Source: Paenibacillus sp. | Lineage (GTDB): Bacteria; Bacillota; Bacilli; Paenibacillales; YIM-B00363 | Assembly (NCBI GenBank): GCA_031181325.1 | Contig: JAPSKX010000017.1 | Location: 1-44,617, forward strand | Direction: 5' to 3' | DNA: 44,617 nucleotides | Shown here: one piece after another, positions 16,547 through 26,592 of the stretch | Layout of the letters: each line of letters begins with the position of its first letter | Numbering within the stretch: the first letter of the stretch is position 1 | The notes under the pieces: model-generated | The model's database searches: none | Told to the model about the DNA's origin: nothing | The model's input: the letters and a program-made list of their open reading frames with translations, nothing else | Made by a program: the position numbers and the translations under genes

Positions 16547-16611
16547 AGTCATGAAAAGTCAATCCGAGTTGATATCGTCCAATAGGACGCATTCCGGGCG
16601 CAATCTATAAT
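16547..16611 (+). promoter_or_regulatory. promoter of the sensor kinase/regulator genes, copy 1 of a shared architecture
   Basis: AGTCA at 16547 and AAGTCAAT at 16556-16563 give a GTCA direct repeat 10 bases apart. CGTCCAATAGGACG (16576-16589) is an inverted repeat, and TATAAT is at 16606-16611. There is no consensus -35, so an activator is expected. The same elements occur at the same distances before the binding-protein gene at 20316. Confidence 0.8.
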
Positions 16612-16772
16612 TTGAGACATGACGATGTCTACTTCGAACGAACATATGGTCAATCGGGACTAAGGGGTTTGCGTTGAACGAAGACAGGAACAAAGGGATT
16701 GCCCCATTGGCGCCGAACTATGGGAACGAACTGCTTCGCTTATTTTCCTTAGATACTAGGGGAGAGGGTTCC

Positions 16773-18542
16773 ATGAAAATACATACGATGTTGCGTAAGT
16801 TGACGATCTACCCCAAGTTGACCGTTACGTTCCTCGTCGCGATCGTGCCCTTGTTCGCGGTCAGTATGCAGATGAACCGGATGGGCGCGGAGAGTGTTCG
16901 AGAGGAGATCTTATCCTCGATGGACTCGCGCGTGTCGTATAACATGGGGTCTCTAGAGGCAGAGATGGGGCGGATTATCCGGCTGCATCGCCAATATGTC
17001 CAGGATGAAGACATAAACAAATTAAGCATGATCTCGTCGATTCTGCCTTACTACGAAGTGATGATGATGCAGAAGCGGGTACAGAATAAATTATGGGTGA
17101 TGAAAAACTCGAATTTATATCTGTCCGAGTCCAAAGCGTACATCCCGGCGATCGGGAAAACGTTGCTGTCCCTGACCGACGAGGCGGCGATGACCGAGCA
17201 GGAAGTGTCGCAGCTGCAGGAGCTCAACCGAAATCAGGTGTCCCCCGTCGTGTATTGGCAAGGCAAGCTGTTGGTTAATTCCATTTACCCGGATCCATCC
17301 TATTCCGCGAAGCCCCCCTCGTACATTCTGCAATCGGAGATCGATCACCGCGGCCTGCAGGCGTTCTTGCGTCAGATGGTCAACGCGGGGCGAGAAGGCT
17401 CGCTCCTCTTCAATGAAAATCAAGAATGGACGCTCGGTAGCGATCCGAACGACGGCGCGATGGAGAGCGTCAAGGCTTTCGTGAAAAGGCAACCGACGGA
17501 TCAGAGGTTCGGTCAAGGGAGGATCGAGATCGAACGAGTGCCGTATTTCGTTACCTTCCAACGTTCGCAGCTACTAAATATGGACTTAGTCCTCTATCTG
17601 CCCGAAAAACAAGTCTTAGGCCCGCTGGATAAGTACCGCACCTGGTTCTGGATTTTGTCGGGCTTATCGGGGGCCGTGGTGTTCGCCTTCTCTTACTGGA
17701 TTTTCCACCTTATCCATGCGCCTCTTCGTAATATGGTGCGGGCGTTCCGTACCGTGGAGAAAGGGGATCTCACAGTTACGATTCAACACCCGAACTACGA
17801 TGAATTTCAATATTTATACGGTCAATTCAATTCCATGGTCAGAAGACTGCAATATTCGATTCAAGAGGTGTACGAGTCGCGCATTATGGCGCAGCAATCC
17901 GAGTTGAAGCAGCTTCAGTCGCAGATCAATCCGCATTTCCTATATAACACGTACTACATGGTGCACCGGATGGCGAGCGCTCACGACTTGGAAAACGTGG
18001 AGAAAGCGACGAAGTACTTGGGCGATTACTTCGTCTATATTACGCGCAACTCTTCGAACGAAGCGACGCTGGAGGAAGAGTGGAAGCACACGATCGCCTA
18101 CGTGGAAATTCAACAGATGCGGTTCCACAGGAGGATCGAAGCGAGGATCGACGAGACCGGATTGGAACGATACGGCTCTATTAAGATTCCTAGGCTCATT
18201 CTTCAACCCATTATTGAAAATGCTTACCAACACGGTCTTCGTTCCATGGCGCGCAACGGAATCGTATCGATGTCCGTCTCGGGATCTTCGAGCGGAGCGG
18301 TCGTCGTCTCCGTCGAGGACAACGGAGAAGCGTTGCGCGAAGAGGAGTTGCAGGCAATACGGGCTAAGCTTGATTCGGCCTCGGATGGAGTCGAAGAAAA
18401 GACGGGGCTTCTGAACGTCCATCTCCGTCTGCTATTGAAATTCGGAGCGGGGTACGGCATAGAGGTGTCCCAAAGCCGATATGGCGGGCTGAAGGTCGAT
18501 ATGAAAATTCCGTTCTCGGGAACTGCCGACGATGAGGGGTGA
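16773..18542 (+). CDS. YesM-type sensor histidine kinase
   Basis: A 589-residue membrane kinase. A first membrane helix (about residues 14-33) is followed by an extracellular sensor region of about 240 residues, a second helix (about 292-315, SGLSGAVVFAFSYWIFHLIH), a HAMP domain and a His_kinase domain with QSQINPHFLYNT (His388), then an HATPase with LILQPIIENAYQHGL. The family senses extracellular glycans or related states and phosphorylates an AraC-type regulator. ATG 16773 with GGGGAGAGG is preferred, although TTG 16674 also has AAGGGG six bases before it and cannot be excluded. The regulator gene follows after four bases. Confidence 0.93.
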   Translation: MKIHTMLRKLTIYPKLTVTFLVAIVPLFAVSMQMNRMGAESVREEILSSMDSRVSYNMGSLEAEMGRIIRLHRQYVQDEDINKLSMISSILPYYEVMMMQKRVQNKLWVMKNSNLYLSESKAYIPAIGKTLLSLTDEAAMTEQEVSQLQELNRNQVSPVVYWQGKLLVNSIYPDPSYSAKPPSYILQSEIDHRGLQAFLRQMVNAGREGSLLFNENQEWTLGSDPNDGAMESVKAFVKRQPTDQRFGQGRIEIERVPYFVTFQRSQLLNMDLVLYLPEKQVLGPLDKYRTWFWILSGLSGAVVFAFSYWIFHLIHAPLRNMVRAFRTVEKGDLTVTIQHPNYDEFQYLYGQFNSMVRRLQYSIQEVYESRIMAQQSELKQLQSQINPHFLYNTYYMVHRMASAHDLENVEKATKYLGDYFVYITRNSSNEATLEEEWKHTIAYVEIQQMRFHRRIEARIDETGLERYGSIKIPRLILQPIIENAYQHGLRSMARNGIVSMSVSGSSSGAVVVSVEDNGEALREEELQAIRAKLDSASDGVEEKTGLLNVHLRLLLKFGAGYGIEVSQSRYGGLKVDMKIPFSGTADDEG

Positions 18543-18546
18543 GGGT

Positions 18547-20196
18547 ATGCGACGGATCTTGATCGTAGACGACGAGCCGTTCATTGTGAACGGTTTGGCG
18601 GGCATGATGAAGGAAGCGACGGAGTTGGATCTGGAGGTATATAAGGCAGAATCCGCGGAGGAAGCGATCGATTGGCTCGAACGGACGGCCATCGACATCG
18701 TGCTGACCGACATTAACATGCCGGGGATGGACGGCTTGGAACTGCAGCAGATCATCGTCAAGCAATGGCCTCGCTGCAAGGTGATCTTTCTTACCGGGCA
18801 TACCGAGTTTGCCTAAGTGAAGGAAGCGATCCACCACCGCGCGGTCGATTATATTTTAAAGACCGAAGGGGATCAAGCGACCTTCGCCGCCGTGCGGAAA
18901 GCGGTGGACGAGTTGGATCGGGAGATGGAGATGGACGATCAACTGGCGAAGGCGCGGACGCAGCTTCAGGCGGCGCTCCCGATCCTGCAGAACGATTTCC
19001 TTCATGACGTGCTCCACGGCGACATGCAGTCCAACAGCAAGATCCAACAGCAATTGGACGAGATGGACATCGATCTACGCACGGATGCGCCGATATTGCT
19101 GGCGGCCGGTAAGATCGACGAATGGCCGAGTCCGAACGCGTCGGATAAAATGCTGCTGCTGTACGCGGTGCAAAACATCGCGGAAGAATACTTCGCGCCC
19201 GGGCTGAAGCTGCATTCGGTCACGTATGAGAAGGGGAAGATCGCTTGGCTACTGCAGCTTGCACAATACGACCCAGACGTAGAGATAGAAGAAGGCTTAC
19301 GGCGAGCGGTTCGTTTCGCGACAGGGACGGCGGAGCAGATCCAGCAGACCTGTCATTCCTTGCTGAAGGTGAAGCTGTCGTTGGCGATCGCCGGCGAATT
19401 TCGCGATTGGACCGACATCCCGGATGGGTTCGAGCGGCTGCAGCGGGCGCTGCGAAGGAGCTTCGGCCCGGGGAAGGAGCTGCTGCTCATCGACGATCGC
19501 GGAATTCCTGCGGCTTCCGCCGTGCCGGTCATCGAGGCGCAGCTGAAGAAAATCCAGAAGAAAATCGTTCGTCTTGAACAGCATCTCGAAAGCGGACAAG
19601 AGCTCGAGTATCGGCAAGCGCTCTCCGAGTTGATGAGCGATGAAGCGCTCTTGCACGAGCCGGAATTGCGGCTGACAGCGTTCTATCAGCTCTTATCTAT
19701 GACGATGACGGCGTTATCGAACGAAGGCATATTGATGACTTCGTTGGAAAGCACGTCGCTGGAAGTGTTGCTCGCGCAGCCATTCAACGCAAGCTGGGAG
19801 GAGACGATCGCGCGCTTCGCCGAAATCGGCGAGTCGATCTTCCGGGCGAGAGAGCGTCTGGACGATCAGCACGGAAGAATGCTGATCCAACGCATCAAGT
19901 CGTATATTGAAGACAATCTGTCGGGGGATTTATCCTTGACTCGGATCGGGGAGGTCGTTTCGCTGAACCCTACCTACTTATCCAGATTATACAAGAAGCT
20001 GACGGGGGACGGCTTATCCGACACGATTATGTCCGCTCGATTGCTGGAGGCTAAACGGCAGTTGAAGGAGACGAACGACAAGGTGCAGGAGATTGCGTCG
20101 CGAGTCGGCTTTGAATCGCCGGCGTATTTCAACCGATTCTTTAAGAAGGCTGTGGATATGACGCCGCAAGAGTACCGAGACAGTACGCGTAAATAA
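18547..20196 (+). pseudogene. YesN-type AraC response regulator, interrupted by an in-frame TAA
   Basis: The full frame has 550 codons. The receiver starts MRRILIVDDEPFIVNGL, with phosphoacceptor Asp55 in VLTDINMPGMDG and FLTGHTEFA. Codon 90 is TAA (18814-18816) where Tyr is expected, and the same frame continues with VKEAIHHRAVDYILKTEG, which completes the receiver. The C-terminus has two AraC-type helix-turn-helix units: GDLSLTRIGEVVSLNPTYLS and NDKVQEIASRVGFESPAYFN. The rest of the frame is intact, so the lesion is recent or a sequencing error. As written the product lacks its DNA-binding domain. A GTG lies right after the stop, but without a ribosome site. It is the likely activator of the two shared promoters. 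Confidence 0.9.
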
Positions 20197-20199
20197 TGT

Positions 20200-20264
20200 A
20201 GTCAAAATAAGTCAATGCAAGTAGAGATCGTCTAATAGGATGAGAATCGGCTTCATTCTATAAT
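20200..20264 (+). promoter_or_regulatory. promoter of the binding-protein operon, copy 2 of the shared architecture
   Basis: AGTCA at 20200 and AAGTCAAT at 20209-20216, the element CGTCTAATAGGATG at 20229-20242 and TATAAT at 20259-20264 match the 16547 copy with no spacing change (59 bases from AGTCA to TATAAT in both). The flanking TTTGAG after TATAAT is also shared. Confidence 0.8.
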
Positions 20265-20315
20265 TTGAGGTAGGAAGTCCTTCTTCCAACCATCAACCGT
20301 AGGGGGAAATATCGA

Positions 20316-22016
20316 ATGAAGAAGCTAAGCTCGACGCCATTGGCTCTATCTGCCATGATAGCGCTTACCACAATGCTTGCGGCATGTAACGGCGGCGGGA
20401 GCGGCGCCAAGGAGCCGGACGCGCCGGCAAACCCGCCGGCCGCGTCATCGGAACCGGCCGCTTCGGGCAACGATTCGCCCGGGTCCGGTCCGTTAGACAA
20501 ATACGATCCGCCCATCGAGGTCAGCGTCATTCGCGGCTACGACGAGAACACCAAGTTCGTGGAAGGCGATGACGCGGAAAATAACGAATGGACGCGAGCG
20601 TATGAAGAACGACTTAGAATTAAAATCAAGTTCGCCTGGACGTTCCAGGGACCGGGGGACCAGTACAACCAAAAGTTGAATGTATCGATCGCAAGCAACG
20701 ACTTGGCGGATATCGTCACCGTGAACGCGAACCAATTGAATCAGCTTGTCGAAGCGGGGCAAATCGCCGACCTCACCGAAGTGTATGAACAGTATGCGTC
20801 GGATTATGTGAAGACGACGTTGAACGGGGACGGCGGCCTTTCGTTGAAGTCGGCTACTTTCGACGGCAAGCTGATGGCGATCCCGCGCATCGGTTCGGAC
20901 ATCGACGAAGTTCCGATCCTGTTCGTTCGCTCGGATTGGATGAAGAAGTTGAATTTGCCGGAGCCGAAGACGATGGCCGACGTGTTGGCCATATCCGATG
21001 CATTCACGAATCAAGATCCGGACGGCAACGGTCAAGCGGATACGGTCGGCCTGTCCTTGTCGAAAGACTTGAACGGCGGGTTCCCGGGCTTCGAAGGCTT
21101 CTTGAACGGGTATCACGCATATTTCAATACGTGGCTTAAGGACGATTCCGGCAAGCTAGTGTACAGCACCATCCAACCGGAAATGAAGACGGCGCTGGCA
21201 GAGCTGCAGAGAATGTACGCCGACAAGGAAATCGATAAGGAATTCGGAACGCAGGACGGCACGAAGGCGGCGGAAGCGGTAACGAGCGGCAAGGTCGGCA
21301 TGTATTTCGGGGCGATGTGGACTCCGCTCTGGCCGGGTCAGGGCGGTAAGGAGCTAGACCCGGACATGGAATGGCAGCCGTATCCGATCGTGTCCGCCGA
21401 CGACAAACCGCTGAAAGCGCAAATTCCTTTCAACGTCGGGAATTATTACGTCGTGAAGAAGGACGCCGAGCATCCCGAAGCAGCGATCAAAATGCTGAAT
21501 CTCTACTATGACATCGGCTTCGATACGGTCGTCGAACCGGAGAAGTATTGGGCGACGCCGGACGGAATCGAAACGTTCAAGCACGCGATCATCCAAGGCG
21601 CTCCGTTTACCTACAACATGGATAAGTATAAAGCGATTAAACAGGCGCTTGAGACGAAGGACGATTCGAAAGTGAAGGCGAACTATATCGCGGATTACAA
21701 GCCGGTCGTAGCATTCCTGGAGGGGGACATTAAAGGTTGGGGCTCCCACAAGGTGTTCGGCCCGGGCGGATCGTTCTCCGTCATCGAGAAGTACGTGGCG
21801 GACGATATGTTCCTGCGGAACGCTTTTTACGGCTCCCCGACACCGACGATGGCGGAGAAGGGCAGTACGCTGGATTCGCTTACGAAGGAGACGTTCACGA
21901 AGATTATTATGGGGGCGGCGCCGATCGACGAGTTCGATACGTATGTCGAAAACTGGAAGAAGCTCGGCGGCGAACAGATGACGCAAGAAGTGAACGATTG
22001 GTACGCGATGCAGTGA
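20316..22016 (+). CDS. extracellular solute-binding lipoprotein (oligosaccharide ABC importer)
   Basis: A 566-residue binding protein. The signal ends at a lipobox, MLAAC with Cys24, followed by a Gly/Pro/Ala/Ser linker to about residue 60, so it is lipid-anchored on the outer face of the membrane. The mature part, with VIRGYDENTKFVEG, NEWTRAYEERLRIK and SNDLADIVTVNANQLNQLV, is of the large LipO/YtcQ-like group that works with LplB/LplC-type permeases. GGGGGAAAT precedes ATG. Its promoter has the same activator elements as the kinase gene promoter. A hairpin after the stop probably raises its level over the permeases. The glycan is unknown. Confidence 0.93.
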   Translation: MKKLSSTPLALSAMIALTTMLAACNGGGSGAKEPDAPANPPAASSEPAASGNDSPGSGPLDKYDPPIEVSVIRGYDENTKFVEGDDAENNEWTRAYEERLRIKIKFAWTFQGPGDQYNQKLNVSIASNDLADIVTVNANQLNQLVEAGQIADLTEVYEQYASDYVKTTLNGDGGLSLKSATFDGKLMAIPRIGSDIDEVPILFVRSDWMKKLNLPEPKTMADVLAISDAFTNQDPDGNGQADTVGLSLSKDLNGGFPGFEGFLNGYHAYFNTWLKDDSGKLVYSTIQPEMKTALAELQRMYADKEIDKEFGTQDGTKAAEAVTSGKVGMYFGAMWTPLWPGQGGKELDPDMEWQPYPIVSADDKPLKAQIPFNVGNYYVVKKDAEHPEAAIKMLNLYYDIGFDTVVEPEKYWATPDGIETFKHAIIQGAPFTYNMDKYKAIKQALETKDDSKVKANYIADYKPVVAFLEGDIKGWGSHKVFGPGGSFSVIEKYVADDMFLRNAFYGSPTPTMAEKGSTLDSLTKETFTKIIMGAAPIDEFDTYVENWKKLGGEQMTQEVNDWYAMQ

Positions 22017-22047
22017 TGTCGCGAAGAGAAACAATGCAAAGAGGGGG

Positions 22048-22077
22048 AAGGGGGAATGTCGACGCTTCCCCCTTTTT
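22048..22077 (+). terminator. attenuating terminator after the binding-protein gene
   Basis: AAGGGGGAA pairs perfectly with TTCCCCCTT around TGTCGACGC and runs into a T tail, inside the operon. Confidence 0.8.
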
Positions 22078-22101
22078 CTGTAAAAAGGATGTGTAGAGCA
22101 G

Positions 22102-23001
22102 ATGCAATCGAGACGCATAAAGAAGGAAATCCCTCTGCACCTGATGATTTGGCCGGGACTCATCCTCGTTCTGATTTATTGTTATTTCCCGTTCTTCGGG
22201 TTAACCATGGCATTTCAGAAGTTTCTTCCGGCAAGGCCGTATTTCGACAACCCTTGGGTCGGCCTCAGTCATTTTACTTATATTTGGGATATGCCGAATT
22301 CCGTTCGAGTGTTGTGGAATACGATTTATATCGCGTGCCTCAAAATCGTCGTCGGACAGCTTGTGCCGATCGTCGTTGCGTTGCTGCTGAACGAAGTGGC
22401 CAAAAATTGGCTGAAGCGCAGCGTGCAGACGCTCATATATTTGCCTCACTTTTTGTCTTGGATTATTCTTGGCGGCATTCTGCTCGATATATTGTCCCCT
22501 TCGCACGGCATCGTGAATCAGTTTCTGGGACTCTTCGGCATCGAGCCGATCTATTTTCTAGGGGATAATCGTTGGTTTCCGGCGACCTTGATCCTATCCG
22601 ATGTGTGGAAGGAATTCGGCTTCAACACGATCGTCTATTTAGCCGCTTTGACTAGCATTAATCCGGCGCTTTACGAAGCGGCCGTCATCGACGGGGCGAA
22701 TCGCTGGAAGCAGACGATATACGTTACGGTTCCCGGTATGATGCCGATCATTATTTTGCTCGCAACGTTAAGCCTAGGGAATGTGTTGAATGCGGGATTC
22801 GATCAAGTATTCAATTTGTATAGCCCGATCGTATACGAAAGCGGAGACATTATCGACACGCTCGTCTTCCGAGTCGGGATCGAACAAGCGCAGTATAGCG
22901 TGGCGACGGCCATCGGATTGTTTAAATCCGTCGTGTCGTTCCTGATGATCTCGCTTTCCTATTACTTGGCCTATCGCTTGGCCAGCTACCGAATATTTTA
23001 G
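22102..23001 (+). CDS. LplB-type ABC sugar permease
   Basis: A 299-residue membrane protein with about six helices. It begins with a short basic N-terminus and LHLMIWPGLILVLIYCYFPF, contains TLIYLPHFLSWIILGGILLD, and has the EAA loop EAAVIDGANRWKQTIYVTVP in the expected place for contact with the ATPase. No ATPase gene is in the operon; importers of this class usually share a common MsmX-type ATPase encoded elsewhere. The pairing with the next gene gives a hetero-dimeric channel. The ribosome site AAGGATG is a little far from the ATG. Confidence 0.93.
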   Translation: MQSRRIKKEIPLHLMIWPGLILVLIYCYFPFFGLTMAFQKFLPARPYFDNPWVGLSHFTYIWDMPNSVRVLWNTIYIACLKIVVGQLVPIVVALLLNEVAKNWLKRSVQTLIYLPHFLSWIILGGILLDILSPSHGIVNQFLGLFGIEPIYFLGDNRWFPATLILSDVWKEFGFNTIVYLAALTSINPALYEAAVIDGANRWKQTIYVTVPGMMPIIILLATLSLGNVLNAGFDQVFNLYSPIVYESGDIIDTLVFRVGIEQAQYSVATAIGLFKSVVSFLMISLSYYLAYRLASYRIF

Positions 23002-23016
23002 AGAGGGGGCGCCGCC

Positions 23017-23898
23017 ATGAACCGAATGACGCCGGGATACCGTGTGTTTACGGTGTTCAATACGATCTTTCTCCTCGCGCTTGCCGTCGTGTGCGTGCTG
23101 CCGCTCATTCATGTCTTAGCGGTCTCGTTCAGCAACAGCAATGCGGCCGGCGCAGGGATGGTCAAGCTTTGGCCTGTCGGTTTCACCACGAACTCCTATG
23201 AATTTATCTTGCAGAAGCCGGATTTCATCAACAGCGTCGGCGTTACGGCGCAGCGGGTGCTGCTCGGTACGGTCGTAAACATGCTGCTCACGGTGTTGGT
23301 CGCTTACCCGTTATCCAAAGAGGTGCAGGCGTTCCGATTTCGCACAGTATATGCGTGGATCTTCGTATTTACGATCCTCTTCAGCGGCGGCTTGATCCCT
23401 TGGTATATGACGATTAAGTGGACCGGCATTATGGATACGATCTGGGCGCTCGTCTTGCCGGGGGCTGTCCCCGTATTCAATGTCATACTTCTGCTCAACT
23501 TCTTCCGGGGGCTGCCGAAGGAGCTGGAGGAATCCGCTTCGATCGACGGCGCGAGCCACTGGACGACGCTGTGGCGGATATACGTGCCGCTGTCGATGCC
23601 GGCATTAGCGACGATCGGGCTGTTTACGGTCGTCGGCCATTGGAACGCTTGGTTCGACGGCTTGATCCTCATGAGATCGCCGGACCATTATCCGCTGTCG
23701 ACCTACTTGCAGACGATCCTCACCGGCATCGATATGACGAAGGTATCGAGCACCTCGATGAACGACCTCAGAGAAATTTCGGAACGTACGACCAAGTCCG
23801 CGCAAATCTTCTTAGGCGCGCTGCCGATCTTGATCGTCTATCCGTTCCTGCAACGATTCTTCGTGAAGGGGATCGTGCTCGGCAGCGTGAAGGGATAA
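23017..23898 (+). CDS. LplC/YtcP-type ABC sugar permease
   Basis: A 293-residue membrane protein, partner of the preceding permease. It shows VLPLIHVLAVSFSNSNAA near the start, VAYPLSKEVQAFRFRTVYAW, the EAA loop EESASIDGASHWTTLWRIYV and a terminal motif QRFFVKGIVLGSVKG that is typical of the YtcP group. AGAGGGGGC precedes the start and only 15 bases separate it from the upstream gene. A short inverted repeat GCAACGA/TCGTTGC at 23904-23919 follows. Confidence 0.93.
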   Translation: MNRMTPGYRVFTVFNTIFLLALAVVCVLPLIHVLAVSFSNSNAAGAGMVKLWPVGFTTNSYEFILQKPDFINSVGVTAQRVLLGTVVNMLLTVLVAYPLSKEVQAFRFRTVYAWIFVFTILFSGGLIPWYMTIKWTGIMDTIWALVLPGAVPVFNVILLLNFFRGLPKELEESASIDGASHWTTLWRIYVPLSMPALATIGLFTVVGHWNAWFDGLILMRSPDHYPLSTYLQTILTGIDMTKVSSTSMNDLREISERTTKSAQIFLGALPILIVYPFLQRFFVKGIVLGSVKG

Positions 23899-23961
23899 TT
23901 TCGGCAACGATGTCGTTGCGTCGGGAACATGAAAACTCGAACCGAAGGAGATGTATCTTGC

Positions 23962-26559
23962 ATGAAAGAGAAGAACGGTCGGAGAATCGCATTCCGAGGA
24001 GCGATCTTAACCATAGCCGCGATGCTTCCGTTCGGAAGCTTGTCCGTCTCCGCCTCCGGCACCGGCGCATTCCATGTCGGAGCCTTCGAACAACCGCCGC
24101 AGAAGCCGACGGATTACAACACTGCATCGAACTGGGCGAATATTGCGGCAGCGCATATCGATCGGGTCATGTTTATCGAGAATTCCTTGTTGAACGGAAG
24201 TCCGCGCACTTACAATTACGCCGATAATCAGACGGGAATCGATAATAGCTTCGCCAATGGCGTGGATCTGCTCGCGACGGATAGCAGCGTCTATGGGAAA
24301 TACAGTTACACGGCAAGCGATAAAGCCGCTTTAGAGAACAGCATCCTCCCTTATAAAAACAATGCGAAAGTCGCCGGAATGACCTTAAGGGACGAACCGG
24401 TCGGATGGAATATCGAGGGGATCGCGAATACGTACCGATGGGCGAAGGCGTTCGCGCCTCAGTTGGACTTCTACGTCAACTTAAATCCGGCCTTCGCCGG
24501 CGACGGGATGCGACCTCGCCCCGGGAAGTTGGCGCTGTCGAATTCCGGCGCTCAGGGGGATGGCACTCATGTGACGTTAACTCAATCCTTAGGGCAGACG
24601 TTTAAAATCCCTGCGGGAATGACGTTCTTGGACGGCATCGATATGTACATCGATCAAAATCAATGGTCGAGCAGCGAGACGTTGACGCTTCGATTGTGGA
24701 ATAGTCCGTCGAAGACAACGCTGCTTGCCCAGAGCAGCTTAGCGGGTTCCGGGGTTTCCAGCGCATCGGATGCATATCACTCTTATCCCTACTTCCGTTT
24801 TCAAGTTCCGGTCATACCCGGCACGGTCTATTATATGGAGCTCACGCACTGAGGCGGGGGAGATCAATCCGTCGGCTGGGTCGTGAACTCCGGGGGAGAC
24901 AATGTGTATTCGGACGGCGCCGCTTATGAGAACGGCGTCGTCCAAGGCAATGACTTCTTCTTCCGATTGTATAAGAACCGGGACAGTACGCCTCCGATCG
25001 TATCGGACGGAACCGGGGACGGAGATTATGTATCCCGAACCTACGGTCTTGGCCAAACCTTCACGACGCCGGCGGATGTGAACCGAAGGCTGTATTACAT
25101 CGAGCCGAACATCGACGCGTCGCAATGGACCGCGGGCCAGCCGATTACGTTAACTTTATGGGACAGCCCGGAGAAGAAACGCATGATCGAATATACGGGC
25201 CCGATCACCGGTACGAACAACGGGGATCATCCGCGCTTCTTCTTGTACGCGAAGCTGGAGCCGAATAAGACGTATTATTACGAAATTACGGGGACCAGTC
25301 CCGCGAACCTCGGCTGGGTCGCGAAGTCGACCGGAAATACGTACGCCGGCGGAACCGGGTATAAAACCGTGAACGACGGCGATGCGGCAATTACTTATTC
25401 CGGAGGCGGGTGGGGAGTGAGCTCGAACCGGGGGTATGGCGATTTCAGCGACGATGTGCATTATACGACCGTTAACAACGATTCCTTCTCCTATACGTTC
25501 ACGGGTACTGGCGTGGATTACGTCACGGAGACGAGCTCCGATCAAGGGGACGTCGATATTTACATCGATAATACGCTTCAGCAAACGGTAAGCACGTACA
25601 GTCCCTCGAGAAAATCCCAACAGACGGTATTTAGTAAAACCGGGCTGTCGGACGGGACGCACACGATCAAAGTCGTCAAGCGGTCGGGAACGTACATGCT
25701 GTTGGATACGATCCGCGTGCAGCAAGCGGCGGATTATCGGTTCAGAGCCGTATTTGGGAGCCAATACGAAGACTATGTGGACGACTTCTTGGACATCAGC
25801 GGCGCCGACGAGCTTCAGTTCGATAACTATCCGTTCCGAGGCGGATACGACGACCCGACGTACTTCCAGAACGCCGAACTCATTCGCGAACGCGGGTTGG
25901 ATCACGATGTCATCTATGGGGCGTTCCTGCAAAGCGCGACCATCGTGAACGGCGCGGGAGGGGTTAAGTTCCGAAGTTCCACGCCGAGCATGAAAAGATA
26001 TAACGTCTACACGTACCTTACGTACGGCATGAAAAATATGTACTGGTTTACTTACTGGCAGCCCGAATACGTAGTCGACTTCGACGAAAGCTTCTCGGAA
26101 ACGCCGGTATCCCTCACGGGACAGCTGCAAGACGCGTATTGGCAAATTCAAGCGTTGAACGCCGAGATGCAGAATTTGGGCCGCACTTTGAAGGATTTGA
26201 CCTCCACAGCCGTGTACCATTCGGGGGTCCGGCCCTACGGCACGACGGGAATGCCCGAGCAATATTCGCCGGACTTTTACGTGAAACCGTCGGACGCAAC
26301 GCAGCCGATCATCGCAGGGTTCTTTACCCATACGAACGGACGCAAATACGTCATGCTGACCGACCGGGATTACAGCGCGAACAAAACCTATACGTTCCAA
26401 TTCGATCCTTCGAACAAACCGGCTTCCTTAACGGAAGTGTCGAAGACGACCGGGAACGAAGTGAACTCAGGGTTCAGCTACCAGGCTTCTACCGGCCAAT
26501 TGACCGTTACGTTCCTGCCGGGCGAAGGTCGACTGTTCGCGTTGCCTGTCGGTTATTAA
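23962..26559 (+). pseudogene. secreted glycosidase-like protein with nested beta modules, interrupted by an in-frame TGA
   Basis: The frame spans 866 codons with TGA at codon 297 (24850-24852) where Trp fits (ELTH-stop-GGGDQSVGWV). A signal peptide ends near SVSAS. A TIM-barrel-like first half contains GMTLRDEPVGW (about residues 141-151, Glu a candidate acid/base) and FYVNLNPAF. Next come two similar beta-sandwich modules, each with LGQTF, a Gln-Trp and LTLRLWNSP or LTLWDSP, then a carbohydrate-binding-like module (about 455-585) with GDVDIYIDNTLQQTV and GTHTIKVVKRSGTYML. The barrel then seems to resume with DELQFDNYPF and NMYWFTYWQP. Probably an extracellular enzyme on the glycan imported by this operon. 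Truncated as written. ATG 23962 follows AAGGAG; family assignment is by fold likeness only. Confidence 0.7.
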
Positions 26560-26592
26560 GAGATAACGACATCGGAGAGGAAGCGATTCGCC

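Noticed and set aside
18814-24852. Stop-codon reassignment or selenocysteine/pyrrolysine coding
   Set aside because: The two stops are different codons (TAA and TGA), both are used normally to end neighbouring genes, and no recoding hairpin is evident.
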